From the NCBI GenBank assembly GCA_016946835.1, contig JACVTC010000006.1:1062501-1126500 (forward strand): a DNA stretch of 64,000 nt, written 5' to 3'. The notes under the pieces are model-generated. The model was not told the DNA's origin. It saw only the letters and a list, made by a program, of their open reading frames with translations, and did no database searches. Position numbers and translations under genes: made by a program. Shown piece by piece: positions 1 through 10,930 of the stretch. The DNA comes from Neocallimastix lanati (nom. inval.). Taxonomy: Eukaryota > Neocallimastigomycota > Neocallimastigomycetes > Neocallimastigales > Neocallimastigaceae. How positions within the stretch are numbered: the first letter of the stretch is position 1; every line of letters starts with the position of its first letter.

Positions 1-1068
1 TTTTATTTATTATTTATTATTCCATTATTTATTATTTATTATTTATTATTTATTATTTCTTATTTAATTATTTAATTATTAAAATAATAAAAAAAAAAAA
101 AAGGAAAAGATGCTCTACGGTAGGTCAACAATTTTTAAGTTGGGTAATATAAATGATATAAATGATTCATTATTATGTAGTTTATTATTATATTATAATA
201 TATATTATTATATTATAATATATATTTAATATATCATAGTTTAAATATGTATAAAATTAATTTTTATTGGTGTTAAAAAAAATTTTTTTTTTCAAAATAT
301 GAAACTTTTTTAGTTAACTTTAAAATTATTAAAAAGTTGAAAATTATTGATACTAATAATTATAATTATAATATAATATATAATATATAAAAATATAATA
401 AGAAATATAAAACTTCATTTAAATGGAATATATTTATAATTTATAGGCACATAAAAACTAAAACAATTCGAGTCTTATTTTAGAAGGAATAAAAATTTAA
501 AAAAAAAAAGAAGCAAAATTGAATATTATAGGTGTTTTGCTTTGTTTTAAATTTTATGAGTAATAAATAATTAAATAATAAAAAGAGCATCTATTATTAA
601 ATATTAGAAAATAAAATAATTGAATAATAAATAATAAATAATAAATAAATAAATAACAAATAATAAAAAGATAAAAAGAGTATTTATTAATAAATAATAA
701 AGAGTATTTATTAATAAATAATAAATAATAAATAATAAATAATAAATAATAAATAATAAATAATTGAATAATGGAATAATAAATAATAAATAATAAATAA
801 TAAATAATAAATAATAAAATATAAAATATTATATATATAAATATATATATAATTTTATTAGTTTTTTATTATTTGTTTTTTTACTATTTTTTACCGTTTA
901 TTTTCCTTTTTTTTTTTTTTTATTTTATCGTTTGTTTTACTATTTTTTTCCTTTTATTTTTTTCCTTTTATTTTTTTATTTTTTATTTTTTGCCTTTTTT
1001 TTACCTTTAATTTTCTTTTTTTATTTTTATCTCTTATTGGTTTTCATTTATACATTTGTACATTTCAC
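1..1068. repeat. AT-rich low-complexity DNA with dispersed TTTATTA/AATAAA arrays
   Basis: No gene is seen. From about 601 to 815 there is an array of AATAAT units interrupted by the motif AAAAAGAGTATTTATTAATA, the same unit that forms the large array at 40,640-41,957 and, in opposite orientation, 16,300-16,860. The rest is A/T homopolymer and TATA-type sequence, ending in a pyrimidine-rich tract that could be an intron 3' end (see 1,072-1,208). Confidence 0.7.
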
Positions 1069-1071
1069 AAG

Positions 1072-1208
1072 CAACCACTCAAACTCTGGCAACACTCAAT
1101 GAATTAAAAGAAAAACAAAAACAAAAAAAAGATGAATTACGGCATCTGCACTACCAAATCTTAATTAATAATAAATTATTAAAGTTTAATTTTTTATTTT
1201 ATTATTGA
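1072..1208 (+). CDS. possible orphan terminal exon, Lys/Glu/Leu-rich
   Basis: A 140-base stretch of higher complexity follows a long pyrimidine tract ending in CACAAG, a plausible splice acceptor. Read with the first two bases completing a split codon, it gives a peptide beginning TTQTLATLNELKEKQKQK and ending at TGA 1,206-1,208. The composition would suit a short coiled coil or a C-terminal tail. I see no upstream exon; the sequence to the left is simple repeat. It could be the last exon of a gene outside the window, a gene relic, or chance. I do not recognise a family. Confidence 0.2.
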
Positions 1209-2967
1209 AATCATGAATGAAATGCCTTTTTTTTTTACAACATTTCTTAATCTTAACACTTCTCTTATTAATGATATAAATCTTTTTTTTAAAAAATATG
1301 AAATCGTATTATTAATTATTAATTATTGTTTCTGCTTTTTTTTTTTTTTAAAAATATATTTAAATTTGTTTAGTTTTATTTATAAGTTTATTATATTTTT
1401 TTAGTGATATATAAAATAATTGTATATATAAGAAAGAATGACTCTATTTAAAAGCATCAATGAAGATTTTTTTTTTCCTTATTTCATTATATTCCGTAAT
1501 TTAAAATGTAAAAAAAAAAAAAGGTTGAGTTGAGTTTTAAAACAAAAAAAAAAAAAATTAAAAATTAAAAATTAAAAATTAAAATTTACTATATATAGAA
1601 ATCTTTTACTATAAAAATTAAAATTTTGTTATTTCTGTTTTTATATTTAATTAACTTTAAAAATAAATTAAAAAATTTCTTCATGACTAAGTTCAAATCA
1701 GTTATAAATTTAATTTGATAATAAAATGAAATGGAATTGACAAATTTATTATTAATGAAATCCTAATGAAATCATAATTGAATAATTAAATAATTGAATA
1801 ATAATAAAAAAGTATTTATTAATAAATATTTAAAATAATGAAATAATAAAATTGATATTATTTTCATGAAGGAGAAAAAAGTATAAATAAAATGATTTTG
1901 ACCCAAAGTTTTTAAATCTTCAGTTTTTTAAAATAAAAAAAAAAAAAAACTCAAAAAAAAATTTTGATTTCTGAACACCTAAAAAAAAATAAGGAAAATG
2001 ATTTCAAAATCAAATTGAAAAGAAATGTTAGAAATTTAAAGGCCCTGCTAGAGAAATTGATGTTCCTGGCTCCTTTGCTTTTTTTTTTTTTTTTAATCGA
2101 AATTAGATGTCGGATGGAAAGCTAATAAGATTTTACCTTTGTGAATTCTATCTGCTGGAAATTTAATTATCGTGAAAGAAAAGAAGAGTTATTTCTAATG
2201 GATTCTACTAATTCAAAAGCTATATTTAATATAAAAAAAATAAATAAAAAATATGTCCTTAAAAAAAAAAAGGATAAAAAAAGCTATTATTATTGCTGTT
2301 TTTTTTTTTTTAAAATAAAAAAAAAGAAGAAAAAAAAAACTTAAAACAAAAAAACAAAAAACAAAAACAAACAAAAAAAAAAAAAATAAAATAAAAGAAA
2401 TAAAAAATAAAATAAAATAGAATAAAAATTAAATAACAAAAATAAAATAAATAGACTATAAAAAAAAATAAAAAATAAATGAAAAAAACAAATTAAAAAT
2501 AAAAATAAAAAAAAAAAAGCTTTATTTTATTAAATCAAATCATTAAATATTTAAAAAGTAGTTAACACAAATTAAAACTTAAAAAATATATAAATGTATT
2601 TTTAAGTTTTTTTTTTTTTTGTTGAAAATTTTTATTGTGTTATAAAAAGTGTATATAAGAAAGTGAATCATTAAAGTAGCTTTTATAAAATATTGTGTGT
2701 ATTATGTAAATTATTTATTATATTTTAATGGAAAAAAAAAATTATTATTGAAAAGTTTTTTTTTTTTTTTTGTATATTTTTATTTGTGATGGAAATAAAT
2801 GTTTGAATAAATATTTATTTTATTTATTGTAAATTTTTTTTGTTTATTTTAGTCTTATATTATTAAAATAAAACAATAAAAAAAATTCAAAATATTAATT
2901 ATAAAAATATTATGTTGGTTGGGTCGACATTAAAATGATAAAGTCAAAAAAAAAAGTAAAAATAAAA
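1209..2967. other. AT-rich DNA with possible gene relics near 1,990-2,220
   Basis: Mostly homopolymers and short A/T words. About 1,990-2,080 and 2,100-2,220 have mixed-codon composition in several broken frames, for example DVGWKANKIL in one frame and WKFNYRERKEELFLMDSTN in another. They may be pieces of a decayed gene. No start, intron structure or family could be established. Confidence 0.4.
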
Positions 2968-2975
2968 AATAATAG

Positions 2976-3008
<33 letters not shown>

Positions 3009-3193
3009 GTAGGGTTAGTGTGCTCGTATAAGTCTAATTATTTTGAAGATTAATTTCTTATATTCATCGTTTAAAAAAAAAAAAAAAAAAAAAAGGTAGG
3101 GTTAGTGTGATCGTATAAGTCTAATTATTTTGAAGATTAATTTCTTATATTCATCGTTTAAAAAAAAAAAAAAAAAAAAATTCTTATATTCAT
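2968..3193 (+). repeat. staggered tandem units of ~64 bp each ending in poly(A)
   Basis: After an A tract (about 2,969-3,007) a unit starting GTAGGGTTAGTGTG runs 3,008-3,072 and ends in about 22 A. A nearly identical unit follows at 3,095-3,160, again with about 20 A. A third, 5'-truncated start (TTCTTATATTCAT) follows at 3,181. The unit-plus-tail structure, repeated in the same orientation with one copy 5'-truncated, resembles serial retroposition or template switching of a short polyadenylated RNA. I do not recognise the source RNA. Confidence 0.7.
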
Positions 3194-3419
3194 TTAACTA
3201 ATAAATACTTCAATGATATGAACTGTTTTTTTAAGTACATAGAGCATTAATAGAAAAGGAATAGCCTATAATCAGGTGTACTAATTACAGTTCTCTGTAA
3301 AACGGATGATAATCGATGATTATCCTTTCTTAAGTGGCTTATAGTATGAAGAGAGAAAATTAGGAATATTGGAAGACTATAGAATGATATGAACCTATTA
3401 TTTTATATTGTTTTTAGAT
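3194..3419. other. non-coding stretch between poly(A) units and LINE remnant
   Basis: Mixed-composition DNA, less AT-rich than its surroundings, with no open frame. It may be part of the decayed LINE that follows, but I could not align it to the second LINE copy by eye. Confidence 0.35.
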
Positions 3420-4330
3420 TGAATATGTCCATTAAAGCTGAATTTTATGACAAAAATCAAAATTTAGAAAATATACATGGACGAAAGAAAGTAGAACTCA
3501 TAAACGTAAACTAGAGAAAAGAGGTAATAACGATAATAAAATCAAGGATTTTTATTGGAAAAGAGATATGAAAATCATTTCTATTAAAGCTGAATTTTAT
3601 GACAAAAACAGATTTGAGGAAACATCAAATTTTATAAAACTTTGTTATGAATATCCTGATCTTTCATATGGTTTCTCTTGGCTATTGAGAGCACGAAGCG
3701 AATATTGATTAGATGCTAGAATTGCTAAACCTGCAAAAATAATAGATCAAATGTGTCCTAATTTTTGTCCCTGTTGTAAAAGTAATGAACAATGGATAAG
3801 GCATTGGTTAATTGATTGTCCATTTTTCAATCATATTCGTAGTATAAGTTAATGATAAAATTTTATTTTTATATATAACGCTTTTAACTGTAGCAACCTA
3901 ACAAATGATATTGTTAATAGTAATAATGATAATAGTAATAGTAATAATAGTAATAGTAATAATAGTAATAGTAATAATAGTAATAGTAATAATAGTTATT
4001 GTAATATTAGTAATAGTATTATTAGTAATAGTATTATTAGTAATGTTAGTAATAGTATTGAAAATAATGTGTATGTTAATTCTAGTGTGTGTAAAAAAGT
4101 GTTTAATTTCCTTCTTCGAGGCAGAAGTATTAATAACAGTATAAGGGAATGGAAGGATCTATTTAAGTGCCAGATGAAATCAGGTGCTTGTTCTGATACT
4201 CCATTCTTGGTGGTTTCGGCGGCTCTTCTTCAATCGATTATACCTATTGCTATTGGCCAGCAATGATCTTTGTTCAATAGGTTCAAATCGAATCAGTACT
4301 ACTACTACCAAGAGCGTCAATGCTGAAGAA
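3420..4330 (+). pseudogene. LINE RT C-terminal region with zf-RVT-like knuckle and Asn/Ser-rich tail
   Basis: Frames around 3,530-3,850 read IKDFYWKRDMK, then LLRARSEY, then CPNFCPCCKSNEQ and HWLIDCPFF. This Cys-x3-Cys-x-Cys ... His-x4-Cys pattern is typical of the zinc knuckle at the C-terminus of LINE reverse transcriptases. A (AATAGT)n tract at about 3,925-4,030 encodes an Asn/Ser run, followed by RSINNSIREWKDLFKCQMKS and PFLVVSAALLQSIIPIAIGQ. A phrase (ATTAAAGCTGAATTTTATGA) is repeated at about 3,433 and 3,583, pointing to a local duplication. Stops and frameshifts break the frame. Confidence 0.7.
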
Positions 4331-4374
4331 ACAGTAAGACAGGCCAGCAGGGCTAGCGCAACCAATGAAGATCA

Positions 4375-4710
4375 TGGCTTCGAAATCTCACTAATTCATC
4401 TATCTATTCTTCTTGGAGACTTTAACATGAGTACCTCTGATTTACAAAGATAAATTAATGGACAATAACCTTGATTAACTGGTTTATTCTTTCAATTAAT
4501 GGTTCACCTATTTCATGGACAAGAGGTAGATATTCATCAGATATTGATCATGTGTTGGTCAACTCAATTATGCTGGATAAAATATCATGTGCTTATTTTG
4601 TTGATTATCCTTCTGTATCTGGTCATAAACCTTTCGTAGTTTATTGTAAGAAAATTACCACAAATAAATCATTTTTATTACCAAAAAAAAAAAAATTTGT
4701 TTGGTAGGAT
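4375..4710 (+). pseudogene. LINE endonuclease domain fragment
   Basis: The first part reads LLGDFNMSTSDLQR, matching the GDFN motif of APE-type LINE endonucleases. After a stop and frameshift it continues in another frame with SWTRGRYSSDIDHVLVNS and SGHKPFVVY, matching the S/T-W and D-H-x(n)-S-D-H-K-P motifs, except that the SDHKP aspartate is Gly here. Target nicking would be lost. The downstream linker (about 4,650-4,870) matches the other LINE copy near 53,690-53,460 on the minus strand. Confidence 0.75.
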
Positions 4711-4867
4711 AGGTATAAATGTCTTGAATTTAAAAATGAAATTTGTAATAATAATAAATTTGAGGTTATGAGTGAAGAATTAGGAAATGGAGAACTTTCA
4801 ACAGATAGTATAATTGAAAAGTTCATCAACGCTACTAACTCCATTACTAAGGAATCTATCGCTAACA

Positions 4868-5460
4868 AAACATTTTTAATAAATGTGATAAATATGGAAT
4901 CGCTATTATGGAGATTGCTTTGCAGATGACAATTGTGTTATGCGCTCCAACAAGATCTCATCTTAAGAAATTGTTAAAATTTGCTAGTAAATTAACCAGA
5001 AATAATAAAAATGCAAATTCGGTATCAATAAATGTACTAGCTTAGTAGTACGAGGGGAGGGGTAAAGTTTCAAAGATTTCGTGAAAGTCGTGTAACCCTA
5101 TTTTTTTTAATCTTTCAAGACAAGAGCCACCTAAAACGAATTTGCTATGCCTACTTAGGTGTACTCTTTTTCAAATGATTTAGAGCTGAAAACCGATCAT
5201 ACAAAGTATGAATAAATAAAGTTAGAGAAGAGTACTTTCCTCCATAAAAAGATTTTTTTTTCTTAAAAAATCCTCATATTTGTATTCCTATCCCCCTTAT
5301 AAACCTATGTTATTTTCTGCTCTAGTAATTGGGCCAAGCTTTGTACTATGCACCTCTATTTGGATTAAAACAAAGAAAGAAAGAACGAGAAGTAGAGAGA
5401 CACTAAGTTAATACAGGGTTATACTTGGATAGAAAGATTTTTTCTAAATGGGATTAGTTT
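4868..5460 (+). pseudogene. LINE reverse transcriptase fragment with internal deletion
   Basis: At about 4,868 the linker joins directly to FNKCDKYGI, followed by the catalytic FADD motif at about 4,915-4,930. The fingers and first palm motifs are missing, whereas copy 2 at 51,060-53,700 retains them. Downstream, in broken frames, thumb-like pieces appear (YLGV, FSNDLELK, KVRE, SNWAKLCTMH, NKERKNEK). These line up with the minus strand at 51,870-51,490, which is how I know this stretch is coding-derived and not a 3' UTR. Confidence 0.7.
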
Positions 5461-5490
5461 TAGCCTTAGTTTTTGTATCCCTTTTATTTA

Positions 5491-5735
5491 ATGTGTTTCT
5501 AAAGAACTTTAATAATTAAATATTATTTAGTATTTATTATTCATTATCTATTATCTATTATCTATTATCTATTATCTATTATTTATTATTTATTATTTAT
5601 TATTTACTATTTATTATCTATTATTTATTATTTATTATTTATTATTTATTATTTATTATTTATTATTTATTATTTATTATTTATTATTTATTATTTATTA
5701 TTTATTATTTATTTATTTATTTAAAATGATTTTTA
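5491..5735. repeat. (TTTATTA)/(TATCTAT)-type simple repeat array
   Basis: TATTTATTATTTATTATT runs nearly uninterrupted, with an initial TATCTATTATC variant. It belongs to the same simple-repeat class as the arrays at 601-815, 16,300-16,860 and 40,640-41,957. Confidence 0.8.
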
Positions 5736-5763
5736 TTATTTATTTAATTATTTATTTAATTAT

Positions 5764-8050
5764 GAATCAAGCATAAAATTATATATTAAAATTAATATTT
5801 TATTCTAAATTTTGTTATTATTATAACATAATTCATTTATTTTAATTCTGAAATTATAATAATACAAAAATAATATATATACAAAAATTATTATTTATCT
5901 TATTAAATAAAAAATTAAAATAATAACAAATTTTTTATAAAAAAAAAAAAAAAAAAAATAACAAAAATTATAATTAAAAAAAAAAAATAACAAAAATTAT
6001 AATTAAAAAAAAAAAAAAATATAACAAAAATTATAATTAAAAAAAAAAAAATACAACAAAAATTATAATTAAAAAAAAAAAAATAAATAAAAATTTAACA
6101 AAAATTATAATTAAAAAAAAAAAAAATATAATAATAAATAAAATAAAATTAAAATTAACTTCAAAAATTACTAATATGATCATCTAATATATATAAATAT
6201 ATATATATTTTATTATATTTTTTTTTTTTTTATTTATTAATCATTAATATTTTTATGAATTTTATATATATATTTTTTTTAAATGTACTAATTTGAATAA
6301 TATAATTGAAGTGTATTTATTAATGTTTTTATATTAAATTTTAAAATATGTTATTATTATATAGTATATCGATATATTATGTAATAACTATTTAAATTAT
6401 TTCAATTCTATTTAATATATTCATTAAATTAGAATTATTATATAATTTTTTTTTGTATGGATAATTATTTTATATAATTTAATTATTTTCAACTTTTTGA
6501 TTTTCAGGACGAAGTGAACGAACAGTTACTGCCGTTTGCCATAATTGCGATTCACGAAGTTCTTTTAATTCTTTAGAAAGATTTTCACGATAATCCGATT
6601 TAGAATTGGCAATTAAAGTATTTTCAGCTTCTGTACCATTACGAACTGATTCATACAACTCTTCAAATACTGGTTTAGTAGCAGAATAAAATTTATCCAT
6701 CCAATCAAGTGCTCCTCGACGAGCTGTCGTAGAACAATTATTATACATCCAATCCATCCCATTCTTGCCAATAAGAGGATAAAGAGATTGAGTAGCTTCT
6801 TCAACTGTTTCATTGAATGCTTCAGAAGGAGTATGACCATTTGAAATTAAAACTTCAAATTGAGCTTTGAAAATACCTTGAATACATCCCATAAGTGTTC
6901 CACGTTCTCCTGTAAGATCTGAATAAGTTTCTCTTTCAAGGGTAGTTGGATAAAGATAACCTGAACCAATAGCAATACCTGTGGCATATGCTCTTTCTTC
7001 AGCTTTACCAGACCAATCTTGGAAAACGGCAACTGATGAATTAATACCATGACCTTCTAAGAAAAGAGAACGAACCGTAGTACCTGAACCCTTTGGAGCA
7101 ACCATGATAACATCACAATCATTTGGAGGAATTACTCCAGTTTTATCTTTGAAAACAATAGAGAATCCATGAGAGAAATATAAAGTTTTTCCATGAATTA
7201 AATCTTTAATACTATTCCATGCAGCCTTTTGACCAGCATCAGAAAGAAGATACATAATGATAGTACCCTTTTTACAAGCTTCAGTAATTTCGAAAAGAGA
7301 TTCACCTTCTATCCATCCATCTTCTTTCGCAAGATCCCAAGAAGGACCCTTACGAAGACCAATGACCACTTTAAATCCTTTATCTCTTAAATTACGAGAT
7401 TGATTACGACCTTGAGTACCATAACCGATAACTGCAAAAGTATCATTCTTAAATATTTCATTTATTTTTTCTTGAGGAAAATCTGATCTTTCATAAACGG
7501 TTTCATCAACACCTCCAAAATTTATAATTTTAACCATTTTATAATTTTGTTTTGTTTTATTTATTTGAAAATTATATAATTTTAATTTTAAATTTTAAAT
7601 TTTAATTAAATTTATTTTATTTTAAAATATATAATAAATAATTTTTATCAATAATTTTTTATATAATAGATATTTTATTGACTAATATTATAATATTAAT
7701 ATTAATAAGAAATTTTAATTTGATTAATAATTGATATGTTACAAAAATAAATAAATAAAAAAAAAAAAAAGAAAATTTCTTTATTTATATTAAAATTAAA
7801 ATATAAAAAAAAAATGAGTTAAATTTTTTAAATTTTAATATATTAAATTATAGTATAATATATATGTATATAAAATATTTATATTGATCTTTAAATTAAA
7901 ATTTAATTTTATATCCATTCCACATAAATTTATCCTAAATAATTTTAAACATTCAAAAATATTGGTCTTAACTATTCCACACAAAATAAATCCTTATATA
8001 TCCATTTTTAAAAAATTATACTTAACATTTTTTGTAAAAAAATAAAATAT
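5764..8050. repeat. segmental duplication, unit 1 (contains intact KARI gene)
   Basis: From about 5,764 (GAATCAAGCATAAA) to about 8,050 the sequence is repeated in the same orientation at 8,757-10,930. The coding part is offset by exactly 2,874 bases and nearly identical. Flanks are diverged but alignable, for example TATCCATTCCACATAAATTT at about 7,910 and again near 10,808. Outside the gene the unit is A/T homopolymer, including repeated TAACAAAAATTATAATTAAA units at about 5,955-6,115. Confidence 0.8.
6479..7537 (-). CDS. ILV5: ketol-acid reductoisomerase (fungal type), without presequence
   Basis: The 352-residue product fits class I ketol-acid reductoisomerase, which converts acetolactate or acetohydroxybutyrate with NADPH and Mg2+ in valine, isoleucine and leucine synthesis. 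A Rossmann motif GYGTQG lies at residues 38-43. SHGF is at 122-125, APKGSG at 147-152, the metal-binding SDLTGERG around 206-213 (Asp207, Glu211), then EAFNETVEEATQ and CSTTARRGALDW. Phrases such as FKNDTF and NGTEAE resemble yeast Ilv5, not bacterial forms. The frame opens MVKIINFGG, almost at the mature N-terminus of yeast Ilv5, so the mitochondrial targeting peptide is absent. No splice acceptor precedes the ATG. A cytosolic location is inferred. It is intronless and lies in a tandem duplication with the broken copy at 9,353. Confidence 0.95.
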   Translation of the reverse strand: MVKIINFGGVDETVYERSDFPQEKINEIFKNDTFAVIGYGTQGRNQSRNLRDKGFKVVIGLRKGPSWDLAKEDGWIEGESLFEITEACKKGTIIMYLLSDAGQKAAWNSIKDLIHGKTLYFSHGFSIVFKDKTGVIPPNDCDVIMVAPKGSGTTVRSLFLEGHGINSSVAVFQDWSGKAEERAYATGIAIGSGYLYPTTLERETYSDLTGERGTLMGCIQGIFKAQFEVLISNGHTPSEAFNETVEEATQSLYPLIGKNGMDWMYNNCSTTARRGALDWMDKFYSATKPVFEELYESVRNGTEAENTLIANSKSDYRENLSKELKELRESQLWQTAVTVRSLRPENQKVENN

Positions 8051-8627
8051 TTCATTGTATCTTCAACATTTATAATTAAATTTACTTTCTTTTACTATTA
8101 AGATACAATAAAGATACAATATAAATATAATATATATAATATATAAAAATAGTTTAATTATACATTGTATTTAATCAACATTTAATTTTAGCATAAAATA
8201 TAAAATTATCAAAAACTAACATTTAAATTTAAATATATAACTGATATTATTAATATATTATATTTTAAAATTAATCTAATAAAAGTTTATTTATTTAATT
8301 TTGAATTAATTATAATTATACATATAATATGATAATAATGAATTTTTTTCAAAAGGATTTCTTTAATTAATAATTAATAATTTTTTATATTTCATATTTC
8401 ATAATTAATTCTTTAAATTTTTTTTTTATATAATTTTTACATGCTTTTTTTAAGAGAAATCTTTAATATAAAAGAAAACAAAAATTAATATACTAATAAA
8501 TAGTAATTAACTGTTTTAATAATTTTAATTATATTATTTTTTTTAGTTTTAAACTTTTTATATATTAAAAATTATGAATATATATAAATATATAAATTTT
8601 AATTAGTTGTTATTATTATTTTTATTT

Positions 8628-8671
<44 letters not shown>

Positions 8672-8722
8672 ATTATTATTGTTATGATTTCAACTTTAAA
8701 TAATTCTTTATTAAAAGATAAC

Positions 8723-8756
<34 letters not shown>

Positions 8757-9352
8757 GAATCAAGGCATAAATAAATTATAAATTAAAATTATTATTTCAT
8801 TTTATTTTAATTTTTGCCAGTATTTCTTTATATTCTAACAATTATTCATTCATTTAAATTATGAAATAATAATTTTAATATTATTATATATCTTACTAAA
8901 TAAACGATTAAAATAATAATAAAATTGACGATAAAGCTCTATAAAAAAATAAAAAAAAAAAAAAAAAACAAAATATATATATAATAAAATATAAAAATTC
9001 CTAATAAAAAAAAAAAAAAAATAAAAAAAAATTAATCATCAGTTAATATATATTTATTTTTTTTATTAAAGTTTTTTTATTTTTATTTTTTAATAATTAA
9101 TTTAGTAATGAATTTTACATATATATATATATATATATATTGTTAATATTAATAATATAAATAGTATAATAAAGAGAATTTATTAATATTTTTGTATTAA
9201 GTTTTAAAAAAAAATATTTTTATAAAGTATTTCAATATATTATGTATTAATTATTTAAATTATTTAAATTACGTTCATTATAGTAGTTTATATATTAAAT
9301 TAGAATAATATTATTAATTTTTTTTGTTTTAAAGATATTTATTTTATATAAT
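7538..9352. other. AT-rich spacer between KARI copies
   Basis: No gene is seen. It contains the 5' flank of the intact gene (start region AT-rich without strong motifs), an (ATT)n microsatellite at about 8,626-8,668, and (TA)n tracts near 8,726-8,752 and 9,118-9,140. The junction of the two duplicated units lies around 8,050-8,757. Confidence 0.7.
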
Positions 9353-10930
9353 TTAATTATTTTCAACTTTTTGATTTTCAGGACGAAGTGAACGAACAGT
9401 TACTGCTGTTTGCCATAATTGCGATTCACGAAGTTCTTTCAATTCTTTAGAAAGATTTTCACGATAATCCGATTTAGAATTGGCAATTAAAGTATTTTCA
9501 GCTTCTGTACCATTACGAACTGATTCATACAACTCTTCAAATACTGGTTTAGTAGCAGAATAAAATTTATCCATCCAATCAAGTGCTCCTCGACGAGCTG
9601 TCGTAGAACAATTATTATACATCCAATCCATCCCATTCTTGCCAATAAGAGGATAAAGAGATTGAGTAGCTTCTTCAACTGTTTCATTGAATGCTTCAGA
9701 AGGAGTATGACCATTTGAAATTAAAACTTCAAATTGAGCTTTGAAAATACCTTGAATACATCCCATAAGTGTTCCACGTTCTCCTGTAAGATCTGAATAA
9801 GTTTCTCTTTCAAAAGTAGTTGGATAAAGATAACCTGATCCAATAGCAATACCTGTGGCATATGCTCTTTATTCTGCTTTACCAGACCAATCTTGGAAAA
9901 CGGCAACCGATGAATTAATACCACGACCTTCTAAGAAAAGAGAACGAACCGTAGTACCTGAACCCTTTGGAGCAACCATGATAACATCACAATCATTTGG
10001 AGGAATTACTCCTGTTTTATCTTTGAAAACAATAGAGAATCCATGAGAGAAATATAAAGTTTTTCCATGAATTAAATCTTTAATACTATTCCATTCAGCT
10101 TTTTGACCAGCATCAGAAAGAAGATACATAATGATAGTACCCTTTTTACAAGCTTCAGTAATTTCGAAAAGAGATTCACCTTCTATCCATCCATCTTCTT
10201 TCGCGAGATCCCAAGAAGGACCTTTACGAAGACCAATGACCACTTTAAATCCTTTATCTCTTAAATTACGAGATTGATTACGACCTTGAGTACCATAACC
10301 GATAACTACGAAAGTATCATTCTTAAATATTTCATTTAATTTTTCTTGAGGAAAATCTGATCTTTCATAAACGGTTTCATCAACACCTCCAAAATTTATA
10401 ATTTTAACCATTTTGTTATAATGTTTTGTTTTATTTCTTTGTAAATTATATAATTTTAATTTTAAATTTTAAATTTTAATTAAATTTATTTTATATTTAA
10501 TATATCCAATAAATAATTTTTTATCAATAATTTTTTATATAATAGATATTTTTATTGACTAATATTATTATATTAATATTAATAAGAAATTTTAATTTGA
10601 TTAATAATTGATATGTTATAAAAATAAATAAATAAATAAAAAAAAAAAAAAAAAAAAAAAGAAAACCCTTTTATATTTATATAAAAATAAAAATATAAAA
10701 AAAAAATGAGTTTATATTTTATAAATTTTAATATATTAATTTATAGTATAATATATAGATATTTATAACATTTATATTAATCTTTTAAATTAAAATTTAA
10801 TTTTATATCCATTCCACATAAATTTATCCTAAATAATTTTAAACAATCAAAAATATTTGATCTGAACTATTCCACACAAAATAAATCCTTATATATCTAT
10901 TTTTAAAAAAATTATACTTAACATTTTTAT
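8757..10930. repeat. segmental duplication, unit 2 (contains broken KARI copy)
   Basis: Second copy of the unit at 5,764-8,050 in direct orientation. The non-coding flanks have many more indels than the coding part, so either the duplication is old and coding DNA was under constraint for long, or the coding part was homogenised later. Confidence 0.8.
9353..10411 (-). pseudogene. ketol-acid reductoisomerase copy with one in-frame stop
   Basis: The frame is collinear with the intact gene over all 352 codons, with no frameshift. Codon 181 is TAA (complement of 9,869-9,871) where the intact copy has GAA. A ribosome would stop after GKAE at residue 180, before the metal-binding SDLTGERG, so the product could not be active unless the stop is read through. 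Amino-acid differences from the intact copy seen by eye are I25L, A35V, A106E, H163R and L200F. Arg163 and Phe200 match the yeast enzyme (GRGINSS, TTFERE), so the broken copy keeps residues the intact copy has changed. The conserved remainder suggests recent loss, an allele, or a sequence error. Confidence 0.85.

Larger units (their letters stand above)
3420..5490 (+). mobile_element. LINE-type (non-LTR) retrotransposon remnant, copy 1, rearranged
   Basis: The block carries pieces of an endonuclease/reverse transcriptase polyprotein on the plus strand. In order there are an RT C-terminal part with a Cys/His knuckle (3,420-3,850), a C-terminal tail (3,905-4,330), an apurinic-like endonuclease piece (4,375-4,710) and RT palm/thumb (4,868-5,460). 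A C-terminal zinc knuckle lying upstream of an endonuclease means at least two copies are joined head to tail, or the element is rearranged. The same family occurs reversed at 51,060-53,700, with clear similarity over 4,660-5,460. Base composition is clearly less AT-rich than the surroundings. All frames are broken; it is dead. Confidence 0.85.

Noticed and set aside
5041-5460. LINE 3' UTR
   Set aside because: Initially read as untranslated because of stops, but broken frames show RT thumb words and it aligns with coding-derived sequence at 51,490-51,870.
6479-7537. Bacterial origin of the KARI gene by horizontal transfer
   Set aside because: The length without a presequence looks bacterial, but the sequence reads closest to yeast Ilv5 by eye.
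9869-9871. TAA read as an amino acid (variant genetic code)
   Set aside because: TAA ends the other genes here (both ABC genes, the intact KARI, the receptor), so reassignment is unlikely.
9869-10411. A 180-residue short KARI as a functional gene
   Set aside because: It ends before the metal-binding residues, and the frame continues intact past the stop, so it is a nonsense mutation and not a domain protein.
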